Of a stretch of DNA of 9,481 bases, positions 9,463 to 9,481 are shown piece after piece. The stretch covers positions 1 through 9,481 of the forward strand of contig JAGHZG010000034.1 of the NCBI GenBank assembly GCA_017743275.1. The letters run 5' to 3'. Under the pieces are notes generated by a model. The model was not told the origin of the DNA and made no database searches. It saw nothing but the letters and a program-made list of their open reading frames with translations. The position numbers and the translations under genes were made by a program. This DNA comes from Chloroflexota bacterium. GTDB lineage: Bacteria; Chloroflexota; Anaerolineae; B4-G1; DUEL01. Every line of letters begins with the position of its first letter. Positions within the stretch are counted from its first letter, which is position 1.

Positions 9463-9481
9463 CTGTCTCTTATACACATCT
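9463..9481. other. Sequencing adapter: Tn5/Nextera mosaic end
   Basis: The last 19 bases, CTGTCTCTTATACACATCT, are exactly the transposase mosaic-end sequence used in tagmentation library kits. It is not genomic. Its reverse complement begins a spurious minus-strand frame with MYKRQ, a known hallmark of this contamination. Confidence 0.98.

Noticed and set aside
8398..9477. Minus-strand frame of 359 codons starting MYKRQ
   Set aside because: Its start codon lies in the adapter and the rest is antisense to fusA and the end of rpsG.

Overview
The window is a piece of bacterial chromosome that carries core information-processing genes. On the + strand it holds rpoB (RNA polymerase beta), rpsL (S12), rpsG (S7) and the 5' part of fusA (EF-G). 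A divergent drug-efflux MFS transporter gene lies at the left edge. Core genes are GC-rich (45 of 60 bases at 4741-4800), with standard bacterial ribosome binding sites and good sigma70-type promoters. The S12 insertion, the wording of EF-G and the two extra blocks in RpoB point to the Chloroflexota, probably an Anaerolineae-like lineage. That placement rests on remembered family sequences, not on a search. The last 19 bases are a Nextera/Tn5 mosaic-end adapter, so this is a contig end from a tagmented library and genomic sequence stops at 9462.

Layout. 1-1348 (-): 14-TM type (DHA2) MFS efflux protein, cut by the window edge, with an abnormal C-terminus. 1349-1733: a divergent promoter region containing two different palindromic, MITE-like repeats. 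The first lies inside the predicted leader of the MFS mRNA. The second sits between two copies of an 11-bp direct repeat, the downstream copy of which forms most of the -35 box of rpoB. 1734-5663: rpoB, with two large insertions and a substitution in the rifampicin pocket. 5664-5805: a short spacer with its own promoter, whose -35 box overlaps the rpoB stop codon, and a leader with three consecutive hairpins. 5806-6276: rpsL. 6277-7920: an island of toxin-antitoxin genes, all on the + strand: a broken BrnT/CopG-type pair, an intact Phd/RelE-type pair, and an intact DUF433/DUF5615-type pair. 7921-8391: rpsG. 8437-9462: fusA, truncated by the contig end.

How it fits together. rpsL-rpsG-fusA is the classical str operon, but here about 1.6 kb of toxin-antitoxin genes is wedged between rpsL and rpsG. 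I see no clear promoter inside the island, so these cassettes are probably transcribed with essential ribosomal-protein genes. rpoC, which normally follows rpoB, and rplJ/rplL, which normally precede it, are absent from their usual positions, so rpoB appears to stand alone behind its own promoter. The best candidates for something new are the toxin-antitoxin island in the str operon, the WL-x3-(G/E)Y repeat insertion in RpoB, the repeat element at the rpoB -35 box, and the structured rpsL leader.
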